This document shows positions 1 to 12,884 of a stretch of 64,000 nt of DNA, piece by piece (the stretch's first letter is position 1; the number at the start of each line of letters is the position of its first letter). A program made the translations under genes and the position numbers. Source of the DNA: Mimachlamys varia (Eukaryota > Mollusca > Bivalvia > Pectinida > Pectinidae); NCBI GenBank assembly GCA_947623455.1, contig OX392534.1:6892001-6956000 (forward strand), given 5' to 3'. The notes under the pieces were generated by a model. It was not told the origin of the DNA. It made no database searches and worked only from the letters and a program-made list of their open reading frames with translations.

Positions 1-359
1 GGAATGCTTTGTCAATAGACCTGGATCATTAAACCGTACCTGTTTAGGGCTGTTGTTTGTTTTCTATCCTCAGTTAATGAGACATCGCTAGGAGGGAACA
101 CAGTGTAGTTGTTATATTGATCGTTAAATTATTTTTTTTTTTAATAAGCTATTAAACAAAAACGATTGAAATATTTATTACGGTGATCATTTTGTTCATA
201 TCGAGTATATATGGTATATCCTATCAATAAGGTAATCACAGGTGTAAATATCACATGGTGAAATAAAACAGACCACATTGCGGGGAAAGGTAAACATACG
301 TTCATCCAAAATATCAATATTTTAACGAGTGTGCTAGAATGACGTATTTTGTAGTTTGC
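1..359. other. Non-coding, left edge
   Basis: AT-rich sequence with no supported gene. The 87-codon antisense open stretch has no recognisable domain or plausible splice context. Confidence 0.5.
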
Positions 360-626
360 TGAAATATAAATTACATTAAAACTACACCATGACTCGGTTC
401 TCATTTTGAGGACTGGTGTTTACTTGGATGTGACAAAGATATACATTACGGGTGTCGTCGATGAAGCAGAAGACGCTTACTCTTCTGGAACACAAGGTTT
501 TATTCTCTTGTGCTTTACTAAAGTCTCCATGTATATCTTTCCTTTGTTCCTATTTTGCCCCTAGTTTAATCGATTTTGAGTTCGGATTATGGTTTTGTTG
601 ACGCTTTGGTATTCTCTGATTTTTTT
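360..626 (+). mobile_element. Retroelement 3' end (RT family), + oriented
   Basis: Contains the family's diagnostic 3' blocks in order: GTCGTCGATGAAGCAGAAGA, CTTACTCTTC-GGAACAC, CCTAGTTTAATCGATTTTGA, and the terminal GCTTTGGTATTCTCTG. Non-coding 3' region only. Confidence 0.8.
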
Positions 627-1722
627 CCATAACAGTGATGATAAAACAGAACAGTTTGTCAATAAGCGAATTGTTTGTTATTGATTCTGGCCCCCAAAAA
701 GGACAACCCTAAAGTCCCTAAAACTGTCTCCTACTACCATATCTGACTGTTAGAGGCAAGAATTACGCGACTGGTGTAGATTTTATATTTCCCTTCGCAA
801 TTCGGAATTCCCAATTGTGACGACATATAAAGGCAAAACTGAGTAGCTCCTAGACCGCTAATAAAGCATTTTAAGAACATAAAGCCCTAGCTGTTGCTTA
901 GACTTATAAGGAGGATATATTTTCAAACAAACAAAATTGTGACAGAACATTCTACATATTGTCAGCTAAGTATACTTCATTTCTAAATAACCTAGCATCC
1001 ATGTGTATGGTGTATAATGCATATTGATGATATAGATTAACAAAGAAACATATTTTGCATTATTACATTCAATTTTACATCGCATTCCCTGGTATCGATG
1101 GGGTTTTTTTACATATAATGAGCAAACATCATATTGCAGCAAAAACATAAATTTATGGTTAGCCCATTAGTTCTTGTCAACACACTGCATTAAGTGTATC
1201 ATATCTACAAATAAAGCATATGTATACGGAATAAAAATATTCAAAAATAAATATTTCCCTATAACAACACAATTTTAGAATAGAAGATAAATTGTCAGTT
1301 ACCACATTTATATATGAACATTTTGCATGACGGCTTCCCATTAACTCAGTATAATCTGGACTATATTCACAGTAGAATATAAGCTGTACACACCACCGGA
1401 CAATACCATGACGTCATTTTGGCGCCATATTGATTTACGTTACGTCAACGCAACGTCGCCTCAGATAACACGCGCTATAGCTTTACGTTAATCATAAAGG
1501 TGACTGTGATTTTCAAAAAGCTCTTTCAGGCCGGAGTGTTAACAACTCGACCAATCCGCCCACTACAATGACATGATGACATATTACTTAAAGTTTATGT
1601 ATATACCTAGGTCAAACGGGGATAGACTTGGATGCATACCGGACTAAACAGAAGATGATTGTTGCTAGGGTAATGTATAAAAACCATTGTAAAACGTCCT
1701 AGTATCATAGTTTACAGATATG
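627..1722. other. Intergenic, no gene seen
   Basis: AT-rich DNA. A stretch near 1395-1430 (CCGGACAATACCATGACGTC and TTTTGGCGCCAT) resembles, in inverse, 55945-55980 beside a SINE. Nothing else is supported. Confidence 0.5.
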
Positions 1723-1723
1723 T

Positions 1724-2280
1724 GCAAAACCATAGACCCATACCAATAAAACCCACATACACAAAACCATAGACCCATACCAATAAAACCCACATACACA
1801 AAACCATAGACCCATACCAATAAAACCAACATACACAAAACCATAGACCCATACCAATAAAACCCACATACACAAAACCATAGACCCATACCAATAAAAC
1901 CAACATACACAAAACCATAGACCCATACCAATAAAACCCACATACACAAAACCATAGACCCATACCAATAAAACCCACATACACAAAACCATAGACCCAT
2001 ACCAATAAAACCAACATACACAAAACCATAGACCCATACCAATAAAACCAACATACACAAAACCATAGACCCATACCAATAAAACCCACATACACAAAAC
2101 CATAGACCCATACCAATAAAACCCACATACACAAAACCATAGACCCATACCAATAAAACCCACATACACAAAACCATTGACCCATACCAATAAAACCCAC
2201 ATACACAAAACCATAGACCCATACCAATAAAACCCACATACACAAAACCATAGACCCATACCAATAAAACCCACTTACAC
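1724..2280. repeat. 37 bp minisatellite, ~15 copies
   Basis: Units of 37 bp (CAAAACCATAGACCCATACC then AATAAAACCCACATACA) are almost identical and differ mainly at one site, ACCCAC versus ACCAAC. Because 37 is not a multiple of three and the antisense unit lacks stops, all three minus frames stay open; these are not genes. Confidence 0.95.
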
Positions 2281-4164
2281 ATCATAGTAAGCGTCTTTTC
2301 TTCACATTTTTATAGCAATACAAAAGTTAGTCATTTATAAACATCATCGTATGTTTTAATTTAAATGATTACAACATGTCTAACGCATAACATCACAATC
2401 GTAATGTTATCAAATGATATATCATATTAAGTTTATTAATCAATGTTACTTAGCCTTTGTTTGCCTATTCATAATTTGCTAAATTTTACCATTTGATTTT
2501 ACTTTACTTTAAGTAGTTTCGGATGATAACATCTATCTTATATGGTATCAACAGCCCTCTTGATAACTAGTAGAGGCGAAAAAAGCGCTTGACCCGGGTA
2601 TATATATAATCGTTGAAATAAATGTCATCTCATTGCACTCAGTAGCCTCGGAAAGATATTTACATGTTACAGGTCCGATGAAAACACTTTAATGAAGGTG
2701 TCTCTTTTAATGCTCTATTTTAAAGTACTCCTGTGAATGTTTTCAATACCAAGCAACCACAGACACATGTAGCCAGGGCAGTAACCAAATTACTTATTAT
2801 ATAACAGTATGTACGTATTTATCAGAGTGAAATAGGGAAACAAATAGAAAAAAATATGAAAAACAAATTATCACATTTTCTTTTAATTTGAAGTCGGTTG
2901 TTTTAAAAAATGTAACCTATTGACGTATCAAGATGAAATTGACTATAACTTTCATTGAATTATTACAAAATTATTTACATAAAAAGATAATTCGAGATTG
3001 TTGGGGTTTTTTTTTATAAATTATTTATTATTCATTCTTCATATTTATAAAGTCATATATGAATTATTATGGTCACTCCCCTGGCTATATGTGCCATGGT
3101 ACATTATGTTCATTATGTACTGTAGCTACTGCATATTTTACGTGGCTTGTTCTTCTTCCACAAAAGGAACTTGTCTCCTAGTATGGAGCGATACATGTTG
3201 AATTGCTGAACCTTAAACATCCGTACATGTTGCATACCTAGATATAAGTAGCTGTGGCTCCATTGTAATGTACACAATACACGTGTAAACGGTTCTGTTA
3301 CTACAGGAAGGCAACAGGAAAGTGTATTTTTTCTGTGACACTGCAGTACACACAATACAATAAATCCCTTTTAACACTCTACATGTACCTTACTCTGTGT
3401 ATCAAAACGTACCAAGTCGTGTAGTAACAGTAAGGATGTCAGTAGTTTATCTAAAATCAGCGCAATAGGAAACCATCGCTAGAGACACAGTTCAGTTGTT
3501 TACGATCAGAAAAGTAAATGAAATGAACACCACCAACATTTTAAGGAGAGGGCTAATATAGGTTATGCATAAGTCAAGATCAGCACTATAAAATATTTTT
3601 AAATGAATACCATCTACATAATTATGTTAACATTTTTAAGTACATATTTCTCATTATATGTTGATAATTGCTGCGATAGCTAACAGAGGTATAATATTTT
3701 TTAACTCTTATTCGTGAAAATTCAAATATTTAAGCACGACAGAAAAAAACAACAGCGGGCTAAACAAATTCTTTTTTAGAAAATATCCAGATTTAAACAT
3801 CAGACTTACCTAACCAAGCCTAAGTTGTCCATGGCTCCGTTGCTGGCTGTTACAGATTCCGTAGACAGGTGAATCGCGGTTACGTGCAGTATACAGCTGC
3901 TTGGTGGTGCTATTGACTCAATGGTTTATAAAACACTGGGAGCAGGTACGATACCACTAGCCAGGTATTCTCCTCAGCAGCCTCATCTCAGTAAACACTA
4001 AAGCATCTATCTGGTTTCCTGTTGTAATAAGGTCAATATCATGCCACTATTTTGTCAGACAATTTTTTAATCAAATATCACCTGTCAGTAGTTAATTAAT
4101 CGCACACCACTGGGTATAGGTATGTAGGTAAGAAATCAGATCAATACAGGTCAGTACATTTGTA
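2281..4164. other. Intergenic, no gene seen
   Basis: AT-rich DNA without recognisable coding, RNA or mobile features. Short open stretches (67 and 80 codons near 3.0-3.36 kb) overlap each other antisense and lack family signals. Confidence 0.5.
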
Positions 4165-4845
4165 TAAAGCAGAATACCTGTAAGGCCACTATAGTGCAGT
4201 GTGTATCACGGAATACCTGTAAGGTCAGTATAAGGTGGTGTGTATCTCGGAATACCTGTAAGGTCAGTATAAGGCAGTGTGTATTTCAGAATACCTGTAA
4301 GGTCACTATAGTGCAGTGTGTTTCTCAGAATACCTGTAAGGTCACTATAGTGCAGTGTGTATCTCGGAATACCTGTAAGGTCAGTATAAGGGAGTGTGTA
4401 TCTCAGAATACCTGTAAGGTCAGTATAAGGCAGTGTGTATCTCAGAATACCTGTAAGGTTAGTATAAGGCAGTGTGTATCTCAGAATACCTGTAAGGTAA
4501 GTATAAGGCAGTGTATATCTCGGAATACCTGTAAGGTTAGTATAAGGCAGTGTGTATCTCGGAATACCTGTAAGGTTAGTATAAGGCAGTGTATATCTCG
4601 GAATACCTGTAAGATTAGTATAAGGCAGTGTATATCTCGGAATACCTGTAAGGTTAGTATAAGGCAGTGTGTTTCTCGGAATAACTTTAAGGTCAGTATA
4701 AGGCAGTGTGTATCTCGGGACACCTGTAAGGTCAGTATAAGGTAGTGCGTTTCTCGGAATACCTTTAAGGTCAGTAAAAGGCAATGTGTATCGCGGAATA
4801 CCTTTAAGGTCAATATAAGGCAGTGTGTATCTCGTCATTCTCGTA
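4165..4845. repeat. 39 bp minisatellite, ~17 copies
   Basis: Units of 39 bp (AATACCTGTAAGGTCAGTAT, AAGGCAGTGTGTATCTCGG) vary by substitutions and degrade at the right end. The period is 13 codons, which creates long open stretches on both strands that are not genes. Confidence 0.95.
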
Positions 4846-7754
4846 AGGTCGTTATCGAAGCACCTCTCATGTATGGGTTTAAAACGATTAGTAACATGCA
4901 TTAAGATTGGTAACTAGAGGTACAATGTATTGTTTCGTTTTTAGTTTGGTTATAGGATTAGCCTATGCATTGAGATTACCAAAGAGGAAGCCAGCAAGAG
5001 TTTAGACCGTAAGACAGGGCAGGGAAGGCTACAGGCCAGGACAGATCAGGAGAGACCAAGATATCTGGTCACAGAGTTATCATTTGACCAACAGTAATGT
5101 CCATGTCTTTGAAGTTTCTTGGCCGGCTGTATTTTGACATTGACCATAACATGCATTAGGGACACAATTTATATATTACGGTACATTGATGACATGTTGT
5201 ATCATTTGAACATGTACTTGAAATGTGACTACGATTTATAATCATGAATAAACTATGACTGTTACCAACAAATACTTGTTTTACCGTGTACTGTGTCAAG
5301 GAATTTATACAACATACCAAACATACATGGCTCTGCATAGAGTATTATTTAGAATGTAACCTGTTTATATTTCATAATAATATTTATGTTTATGCGCACA
5401 CGCTTTAGCAATGAGCAAATTCATGTTGGTAATTCGAGTATGTATTAGGTACAGGTACCTCCATTGTTTTATAAGTGCCACGTCCCCCGATGCTTTATTT
5501 CTCCTGTGTGTAGGCTCCATGCCAGTGGCACTAGCTAGCAATATGTGTCTGTGTTGGTCAATAGCCAGTCGACTCCGGGCCATAACTAAAACTATCATCT
5601 GAGAAGGCATCAAACACGGAAAGCTTCACCCACAGAGAAGTTAATTACCCGCACAATTCATAATTAACGATCCAAGCGGCATGTAGTGGAATTTACAGAC
5701 GAATGTTTTATTTATCAATATGGCGATACAGTCTGAACTGTCTGCATTGAACAGCTTAGCAATATCATAGGGATGCATTTCATAGCGCCAGTGGATTTAA
5801 ATCAATGCGTAGACTGAATTGTGTTCGTGTGTGAGATTAGAGCGATGTTGACTGCTTATAATACACTTTGTTTTCGGTAAACAATGCGATACAAAAGCAC
5901 GTGAAACCTACATCATGTGGAACCTACAGCATGCGAAAAAATTCATTACAGTAATTCTATGATTCGAGCAGTGCGGGATATCTTGTTCGGTCCAATATTA
6001 GCGCTGTCACTTTAAAACAAATTGTCTCGAGCTTAAGTAAATATCATATATTCCTTGCCTCAAACTGCTAATTACAGTCTTGCTAAATGCTTATTCACGA
6101 TAAAGCTATTATTATGATTTAAAGCGTCACGACAAAAACTGTTTATTGATATACCAGTTGGCTTTGACAGCAAACAAACTTTTTTAATGCCTTGTAAAAA
6201 ATGTCAGGATTGTAACTCATTTTGACTACGTATATGGTAGTATGCCCGCAGTTGGCAACGATCTATGGAGTTGTAACAAAGGCGCAATCAGAGAGTACTA
6301 AGCCGAAGAAGGGTGAGATGTGAATATTATAAAATAAATAGGTTAACATTAATATTTTCATATTTAAAGTGTATTGCATATTTCATTTCAAAAAAGTGTA
6401 TTTCAAAAAGAAAAAGGATCGAACAACAGGCATATCCTATATTAGTTATCTCCAAAAAATTCATATCTGTATTGATGTATTGATGTAAAACTATCTGTAT
6501 TTTTTCAACCTTAGTACTTAAATTTTATAATTATTATATGCCGAATTAACCGCGTTCACTTATTTACCAATGCTTTAATAATGTATGCCCAAGATAAATC
6601 AGTTCATGTGTATAATCAGCATATCTCTTTATATATCTTTAATGATAGGGGGTGTCAGACTCTGTTGGTGGATTGTTTAGTCCCTGAGGTTTGCTTGAAT
6701 CTTCATAGCCACAATCATCTCTTTTGAGCAGTTGCATGGTACATAATATACACATTTTCGTAGTACACGATTTAAAATTATACAGATCAAGTTAAATCTT
6801 ACTTCTAAATTTATAATTAAAAGGGGTTTTACACACCTGGTCCTTCTGCTTCTATACTAAGTTAGACATTTTGGATTCCTACCTTTTGGCCCCTAACATC
6901 ACTGAAGAGATCCAGGAGGACGAAACAGCTGAATTGTGCAGTTTAATACATTTTTCGGCATACTGTATCTATTACAAAAGGTGCAGCATGTGTGTGTTTC
7001 GTCATCTTCAAGTAGAATACATACCTGGGATAAAATATTCGTATAATACCATATAATCCGATATACTATAAATCAAAACTCCAGCATTTGTTTTATCTTT
7101 GTCACGGCCTACTATCGGTATAAAACCAGAATTGTGGTTACTAGGATATAGTACAGCGACGACCGGACACAATGCTACTATAGACTGAGAACATGATATT
7201 ATGGTCCATGTAGTTGTATGGCAAGTAATGCATTATTTCTGTCACGGTCTACTATCTGTGTAAAACAATTCAATATTAACCTGTTCTGTTCAAATGATAA
7301 ATCGATATATGAATTATGTAACAAAACAATTGTATGTCGAGACTCTATAGCGTCGAACGTTAATAAATAAACACATTTTTTTCTAAAAAAAAATATTTTG
7401 TTTGATTTTACCGAACGAACCATGATCTACAGGCGGATAATAAACAAGGAAACAATGCAATAATTCATACTACATACTCACTGATTAAAAATGGTGCATT
7501 TGTACTTGAAAACAAAAATGTCAATTTCAGAGGTACATGTAGTTTCGTGCGAGTTCGTGTAAAGGGCGATACAAAATATTACAGTAAATGTGAAGAGTAT
7601 CATCCATTCCTTTACAGGCCATTGTTACCAAAGCGGTGAAGGGAAAATACTGTATAGGGAAAATGGTGGAGGGAAAAGCCAAACAAATGAACAAACAGAT
7701 AATGAACAAAATAACCAAGAGAATATCAAAAAGTTACAAAAGTGTCACCTGAAA
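4846..7754. other. Intergenic, no gene seen
   Basis: About 2.9 kb without a supported gene. A pyrimidine tract plus TGTAG at about 5510 resembles a splice acceptor, but no following exon can be connected. Confidence 0.45.
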
Positions 7755-7950
7755 AGTGACTTTGGGTGTCGTCGATGAAGCAGAAGACGCTTACTCTTCC
7801 GGAACACCTGGTTTTATTCCTTTGTACTTTTACAAGGGTCTTCATGTAATTATTTCCTTTGCTCATACTTTGCCCCTTGTTTAATCGATTTTGAGCTCGG
7901 ATTATGATTTTGTTAACACTTCGGTATTCTCTAATATTTTTGCACATAGG
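7755..7950 (+). mobile_element. Retroelement 3' end (RT family), + oriented
   Basis: Carries the GGGTGTCGTCGATGAAGCAG block, the TTCCGGAACACCTGG block and the terminal CTTCGGTATTCTCT. Confidence 0.8.
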
Positions 7951-7989
7951 AAGTAAAACCATGTCACAAATATCACAAATACTTTTAAT

Positions 7990-8260
7990 TATGCCACAAA
8001 TATAATGGATAAGCCAGCTGGTTATATCCATTGAGTTTGTGTATTTATGCCACAAATATAATGGATAAGCCAGCTGGTTATATCCATTGAGTTTGTGTAT
8101 TTATGCCATAAATATTATGGATAAGCCAGCTGGTTATACCCAATGAGTATGTGTAATTATGCCACAAATATAATGGATAAGCCAGCTGGTTTTACCCAAT
8201 GACTTTGTGTAATTATGCCTCAAATATAATATATATCCTAGCTGGTTATACCAAATTAAT
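7990..8260. repeat. 56 bp tandem repeat, 5 copies
   Basis: Unit starts at 7990, 8046, 8102, 8158 and 8214, exactly 56 bp apart, with core TAATGGATAAGCCAGCTGGT. The first two units are nearly identical; the last is truncated and diverged. Confidence 0.9.
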
Positions 8261-9304
8261 TGATTGAATTTAGTCAGAAACAACAGGCCGACCCTGGTAA
8301 TGAGGAAAGCCCATGTAGATCATCATACTATTAATTTGGCAGCAGGGATGTTACTGTCAAAAATGGTCATACTATAAACTATTGATGCTCGTGGTTGTAT
8401 TTAGTGACGTATTGACAATGCACTAACGATAGCAATGAATTGTTGTTATTTACATATTGTGTTGCCTACTGTTTACCTAATATATCATAACTTTTTATAC
8501 ATGTGTTTTGTTATTAGTTGTAAGTATAGCTTATCTATAGCGTCTAATCATTGCCGAACAGATACACAAGGAAACATATCGATACTAGGCTAGCAGAGTG
8601 TTCAACCTCGGATTGTAAATAATGTTAGTTGACTTGTCAGAACGCAAGGTAAAAAGATTGTCAAAATCAGGGATTAATATTAATTATTATTTTGTGTGGG
8701 GTTTTTTTTGGGGGGGGGGATGGATTCATGTTGGTCTGTTTCACAACTCATGTTTGGCGAATAACACATTGCAATTGTGCTGCATTGGGGTGGGAGGGAA
8801 TGTTATTATGTCTCCCCTTCGAATGAAGGGAGACATATTGTATAAGAACCAGTTAGTTGGGGTCTGGTTCTAATTCTGGTTCTTCTAAGAATGTTTGCCC
8901 GGGCCATCAATTCTAAATCGCTGAATATATCATAACGAAGCCTGCAGCATACTCGCATCACCTGAAGCCGATGTGCGTGTACTTGAATTGTATCACTGCC
9001 ATCTTGACCTTGAAGTGAAGGGTCAAATAGGTGTAAATATTCCCAATAATTCTTGTCCGGTCGATACGTTTTTTATCCATTTTATATAAACTGAAGAAAA
9101 TTGCCCTAAACTTGCTAGACGGTGTATACGTAGTGTAGTGTCGTTTTGTTATTGTGACATTTGTTTTACAAATATTTTAAACATTCATAGGTGTACGTCA
9201 AGGTTATGCCAACTTTGACTTATATATTTAACAATAATTTGCTAAACCTCGGATAAAAAATAAAGCTCATATTTTTTACGTACGAATCGAAGGTCGAGGT
9301 CAAA
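8261..9304. other. Intergenic with low-complexity tract
   Basis: Contains a T8G9-type tract near 8702-8719, and a short inverted block TCTCCCCTTCGAATGAAGGGAGA at 8811-8833, which looks like the end of a dispersed repeat. No gene. Confidence 0.45.
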
Positions 9305-9465
9305 TAGAATACCGAAGCTTCAACTAAACCATAATCCGAACTCAAACTTAAACAAGGTGCAAACTATGATCAAAGGAAAGATTAACACGGAAACTTTTGA
9401 AAAAGTACGAGAGAATAAGAACAGGTGTTCCGGAGGAGTAAGCGTCTTCTGCTTCATTTTCATTT
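9305..9465 (-). mobile_element. Retroelement 3' end (RT family), - oriented
   Basis: Reads GAATACCGAAGC, CATAATCCGAACTCAA, AGGTGTTCCGGAGGAGTAAG, CGTCTTCTGCTTCAT: the inverse of the family 3' end. Confidence 0.75.
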
Positions 9466-9687
9466 TCTCAAATTCATTTTCGCAAATTAATTCACAATTC
9501 ACTTAATTTCCTTGCAACAGTATGGCGTGTCAGGCATTGCATGTAGGGATATTGCTGTCAGGAAATAGGAAAGGTTAAAAAAGAAAACATTTACCCTACA
9601 GTATATAAGTAAGCCGTTTATATTAATAACGTAGGAAGTATATACATCGCTCGCTTTTTAAAGGCAACATATCGTTGATAATAAATA

Positions 9688-10040
9688 AGAGAATACCAAA
9701 GCGTTAAAAAAAGCATAATCCAAACTCAAAATCGATTAAACCAGTGGCGAAATATGAACAAAGGAAAGATTAACATAGAGATCCTTGAAAAAGTATAAGA
9801 GAATAAGACCAGGTGTTCCGGAAGAGTAAGCGTCTCCTGCTTCATCGACGACACCCGCTATGTAAATCTTTGTCTCATCCAAGTAAACATCAAGTTTTCA
9901 AAATGTCAATCACAACAAGTAAACACACTAATGAGCATACTCAAAAACGTCCATCTCCATATCACTTAAAGATACAGAATATTTCTCAATCAGACTAAGA
10001 TGGCGACCATAAAACTTGCCCATAGTTCTTGCCCATATAA
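9688..10040 (-). mobile_element. Retroelement 3' region (RT family), - oriented
   Basis: From GAGAATACCAAAGCGT to AGATGGCGACCATAAAACTT; longer than the previous copy and includes the block just after the RT coding end. Confidence 0.8.
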
Positions 10041-10428
10041 GGTTTTGTGTCCTGACCTTATGAAAACCAAAGTATAAGCAGCCAATAGAATGACAACGTT
10101 TATTCTAGGAGTATGACAACAATCAACAACGGAACTTGCCTGTGGACTCGACAGAAATTAAATCATGTACATGTGTATGATTTATCCTCACATTATATAT
10201 CACTGTTAGCTATCATGTTTGAAAAATGAAGGCTTTTATTCAAATTGCTACATAAGGTACATATGTATACGAAAAGAAAACAAATAAAAAATCTTTCAAG
10301 CTTGTTCATTATTTGTAGTAGCGTTAAGAATGGAGGTACACGTTCAGATGAGACAAAGGCTAGGTGCCTCTTTGAATGTGATCAAAGATGGGGGTATATA
10401 GCACTTCGTAGATACATGCATACATAGA

Positions 10429-10515
10429 ATACAAAAGCGTCAACAAAACCGTAATCCGAACACGTAAGTCGATTTAACTAGGGTCAAGATATGAACAGAT
10501 GAAACATAAAATGTA
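10429..10515 (-). mobile_element. Short retroelement 3' tip, - oriented
   Basis: GAATACAAAAGCGTCAACAA followed by CGTAATCCGAAC; about 85 bp are recognisable. Confidence 0.55.
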
Positions 10516-10579
10516 CTAATAGCATATTTCAAGGTTTTCGACATATCATCTAAAGATACAGCATGGGTATATTATAATC

Positions 10580-10710
10580 CCGTTCCGGTCTTATTCTCTT
10601 CTACTTTTTAAGGGTATCCATGGAATTTTTCCTTTGTACAAATTTTGCCCATCGTTAATTAATTTTGAGTTCGGATTATGATTTTGCTAACGCTTCGGTA
10701 TTCTCTGTTT
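10580..10710 (+). mobile_element. Retroelement 3' tip (RT family), + oriented
   Basis: GGTCTTATTCTCTTCTACTT through TTTTGAGTTCGGATTATG to CTTCGGTATTCTCTG, followed by a T-rich tract at 10720-10745. A related short scrap is at 10935-10972. Confidence 0.7.
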
Positions 10711-11498
10711 TTCTGTTGTTTTTTTTTTTTTTTTTGTTTTTTTTTACTAATTGTCCTTTTATACTTCCATGAAAAACCTAAATATTTTTTTGTGGAAAGC
10801 CCTTGAAGATTTGCATTTTGACACTCTGCTGTTCGGATCGCTGGTGCTTTATCTACCATTTTTGCTTAGTGATATAGATAAATGCCATTTTAACAGTATA
10901 CAAATGTACAATGTAAACGTGTAATGATCTTTTGATCAATGTTGAGCTCGAATTATGGTTTTGTTGACACAATTTTCAAAAACAAACAATACGAAATGCT
11001 AATATGATGTTAATATACATGTAGCTTTAATACAAAAAGATAATAAGTATGGATGTACTCCAAACTACGTACAATATGCACAAGTACAAAACGTTTAAAC
11101 GTGGAAATGATAATGCGGCTGACCGGAAACACGTCAGCGTTTTCTGTTTTTTCCGGACAATTTCCGTTTTGTATCGGAATCGTTTCCCGCCTACACATCT
11201 GTGCTACTTTTCGGATTTTGGGTTACTGACCACATTTCAGGCAATGCATCCAGTGGTTATTAGCTGTACTTAATGAGTAGTTAGTATTGGTATTGGAGTT
11301 ACCAAATAATGGCGCAATACACAGTACAAGGTAAATATTGTCATTAGTATTTTTTTTTAACTTTTATTTTACGTGAGTTTCCGATATAATTTGTTACAGA
11401 TCCATTAACTTCTTTTTAAGAATTAAAAACGTTGACTACAATGGATGCAATACATGAATTAACATAATAATTTATGTTGATATTTAATTTTAATATTT
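10711..11498. other. Intergenic, no gene seen
   Basis: T-rich tract then unremarkable AT-rich DNA up to the 27 bp array. Confidence 0.5.
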
Positions 11499-12730
11499 TC
11501 CAACCTATATCTACTATAAATATTGTCTAACATATGTATACTATAAATATTGTCTAACTTATGTCTACTATAAATATTGTCTAACTTATGTCTACTATAA
11601 ATATTGTCTAACTTATGTCTACTATAAATATTTTCCAACCTATATCTACTATAAATATTGTCTAACTTATGTCTACTATAAATATTGTCTAACTTATGTC
11701 TACTATAAATATTGTCTAACTTATGTCTACTATAAATATTGTCTAACTTATGTCTACTATAAATATTGTCTAACTTATGTCTACTATAAATATTGACTAA
11801 CTTATGTCTACTATAAATATTGTCAAACTTATGTCTAATATAAGTATTGTCAAACTTATGTCTACTATAAATATTGTCTAACTTATGTCTACTATAAATA
11901 TTGTCTAACATATGTCTACTATAAGTATTGTCTAACATATGTCTACTATAAGTATTGTCAAACTTATGCCTACTATAAGTATTTTCTAACTTATGTCTAC
12001 TATAAATATTGTCTAACTTATGTCTACTATAAATATTTTCCAACCTATATCTACTATAAATATTGTCTAACTTATGTCTACTATAAATATTGTCTAACTT
12101 ATGTCTACTATAAATATTGTCTAACTTATGTCTACTATAAATATTGACTAACTTATGTCTACTATAAGTATTTTCTAACTTATGTCTACTATAAATATTG
12201 TCTAACATATGTCTACTATAAATATTGTCTAACTTATGTCTACTATAAATATTGACTAACTTATGTCTACTATAAATATTGTCAAACTTATGTCTACTAT
12301 AAATATTGTCTAACTTATGTCTACTATAAATATTGTCTAACTGATGTATACTATAAGTATTTTCTAACTTATGTCTACTATAAATATTGTCTAACTTATG
12401 TCTACTATAAATATTGTCTAACTTATGTCTACTATAAACATTGTTTAACTTATGTCTACTATAAATATTGTCTAGCTTATGTCTACTATAAATATTGTCT
12501 AACTTATGTCTACTATAAATATTGTTTAACTTATGTCTACTATAAATATTGTCTAACCGATGCATATAGCATATACATATTGTCTCACCTTTGTCTATTT
12601 AAATATTTCTGAACATATATCTGCTATAAATATTGTCCAGCTTAACTCTACTATATATATATATATATTCCTACCTATATCTGGTATACAAATTCTCCAA
12701 CATATGTCTACTATAAATATTGTCTAACCT
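11499..12730. repeat. 27 bp minisatellite, ~39 regular copies plus degenerate edge
   Basis: Regular units of 27 bp (TCTACTATAAATATTGTCTA then ACTTATG) run to about 12560; diverged units and a TA-repeat (about 12650-12668) continue to about 12730. Nine-codon periodicity gives a 368-codon minus-strand open stretch of LDNIYSRHK repeats. No promoter, splice or domain evidence supports it as a gene. Confidence 0.95.
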
Positions 12731-12750
12731 TTCTGATATATAGATGATCT

Positions 12751-12884
12751 CACACGAGTGTCGATGTAATATGGAATTTATTAAAAGAGTTCAATCCTTT
12801 ATCATGTCACAAGCCTTTAGGTGAGTGATATATTACATTATTTAACGAGTTTAATAAATTCCATATTACATTGACACGAGTGTG
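12751..12884. mobile_element. 134 bp palindromic TIR element
   Basis: Starts CACACGAGTGTCGATGTAAT and ends with the near-perfect inverse; inverted arms are about 35 nt around a ~65 nt centre. It can fold as a long hairpin. A diverged relative lies in SHQ1 intron 8. Confidence 0.65.

Noticed and set aside
1665..2285. Three overlapping minus-strand open stretches of 179-206 codons
   Set aside because: They are the three frames of a stop-free 37 bp minisatellite; repetition alone explains them.
4194..4901. Open stretches of 183 and 231 codons on opposite strands
   Set aside because: Thirteen-codon periodicity of the 39 bp minisatellite, open on both strands.
4165..12560. CRISPR-like arrays of short direct repeats
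   Set aside because: Units are contiguous with no unique spacers, and the genome is eukaryotic.
11459..12565. 368-codon minus-strand open stretch of LDNIYSRHK repeats
   Set aside because: A 27 bp minisatellite; no unique flanking domain, splice or promoter evidence.
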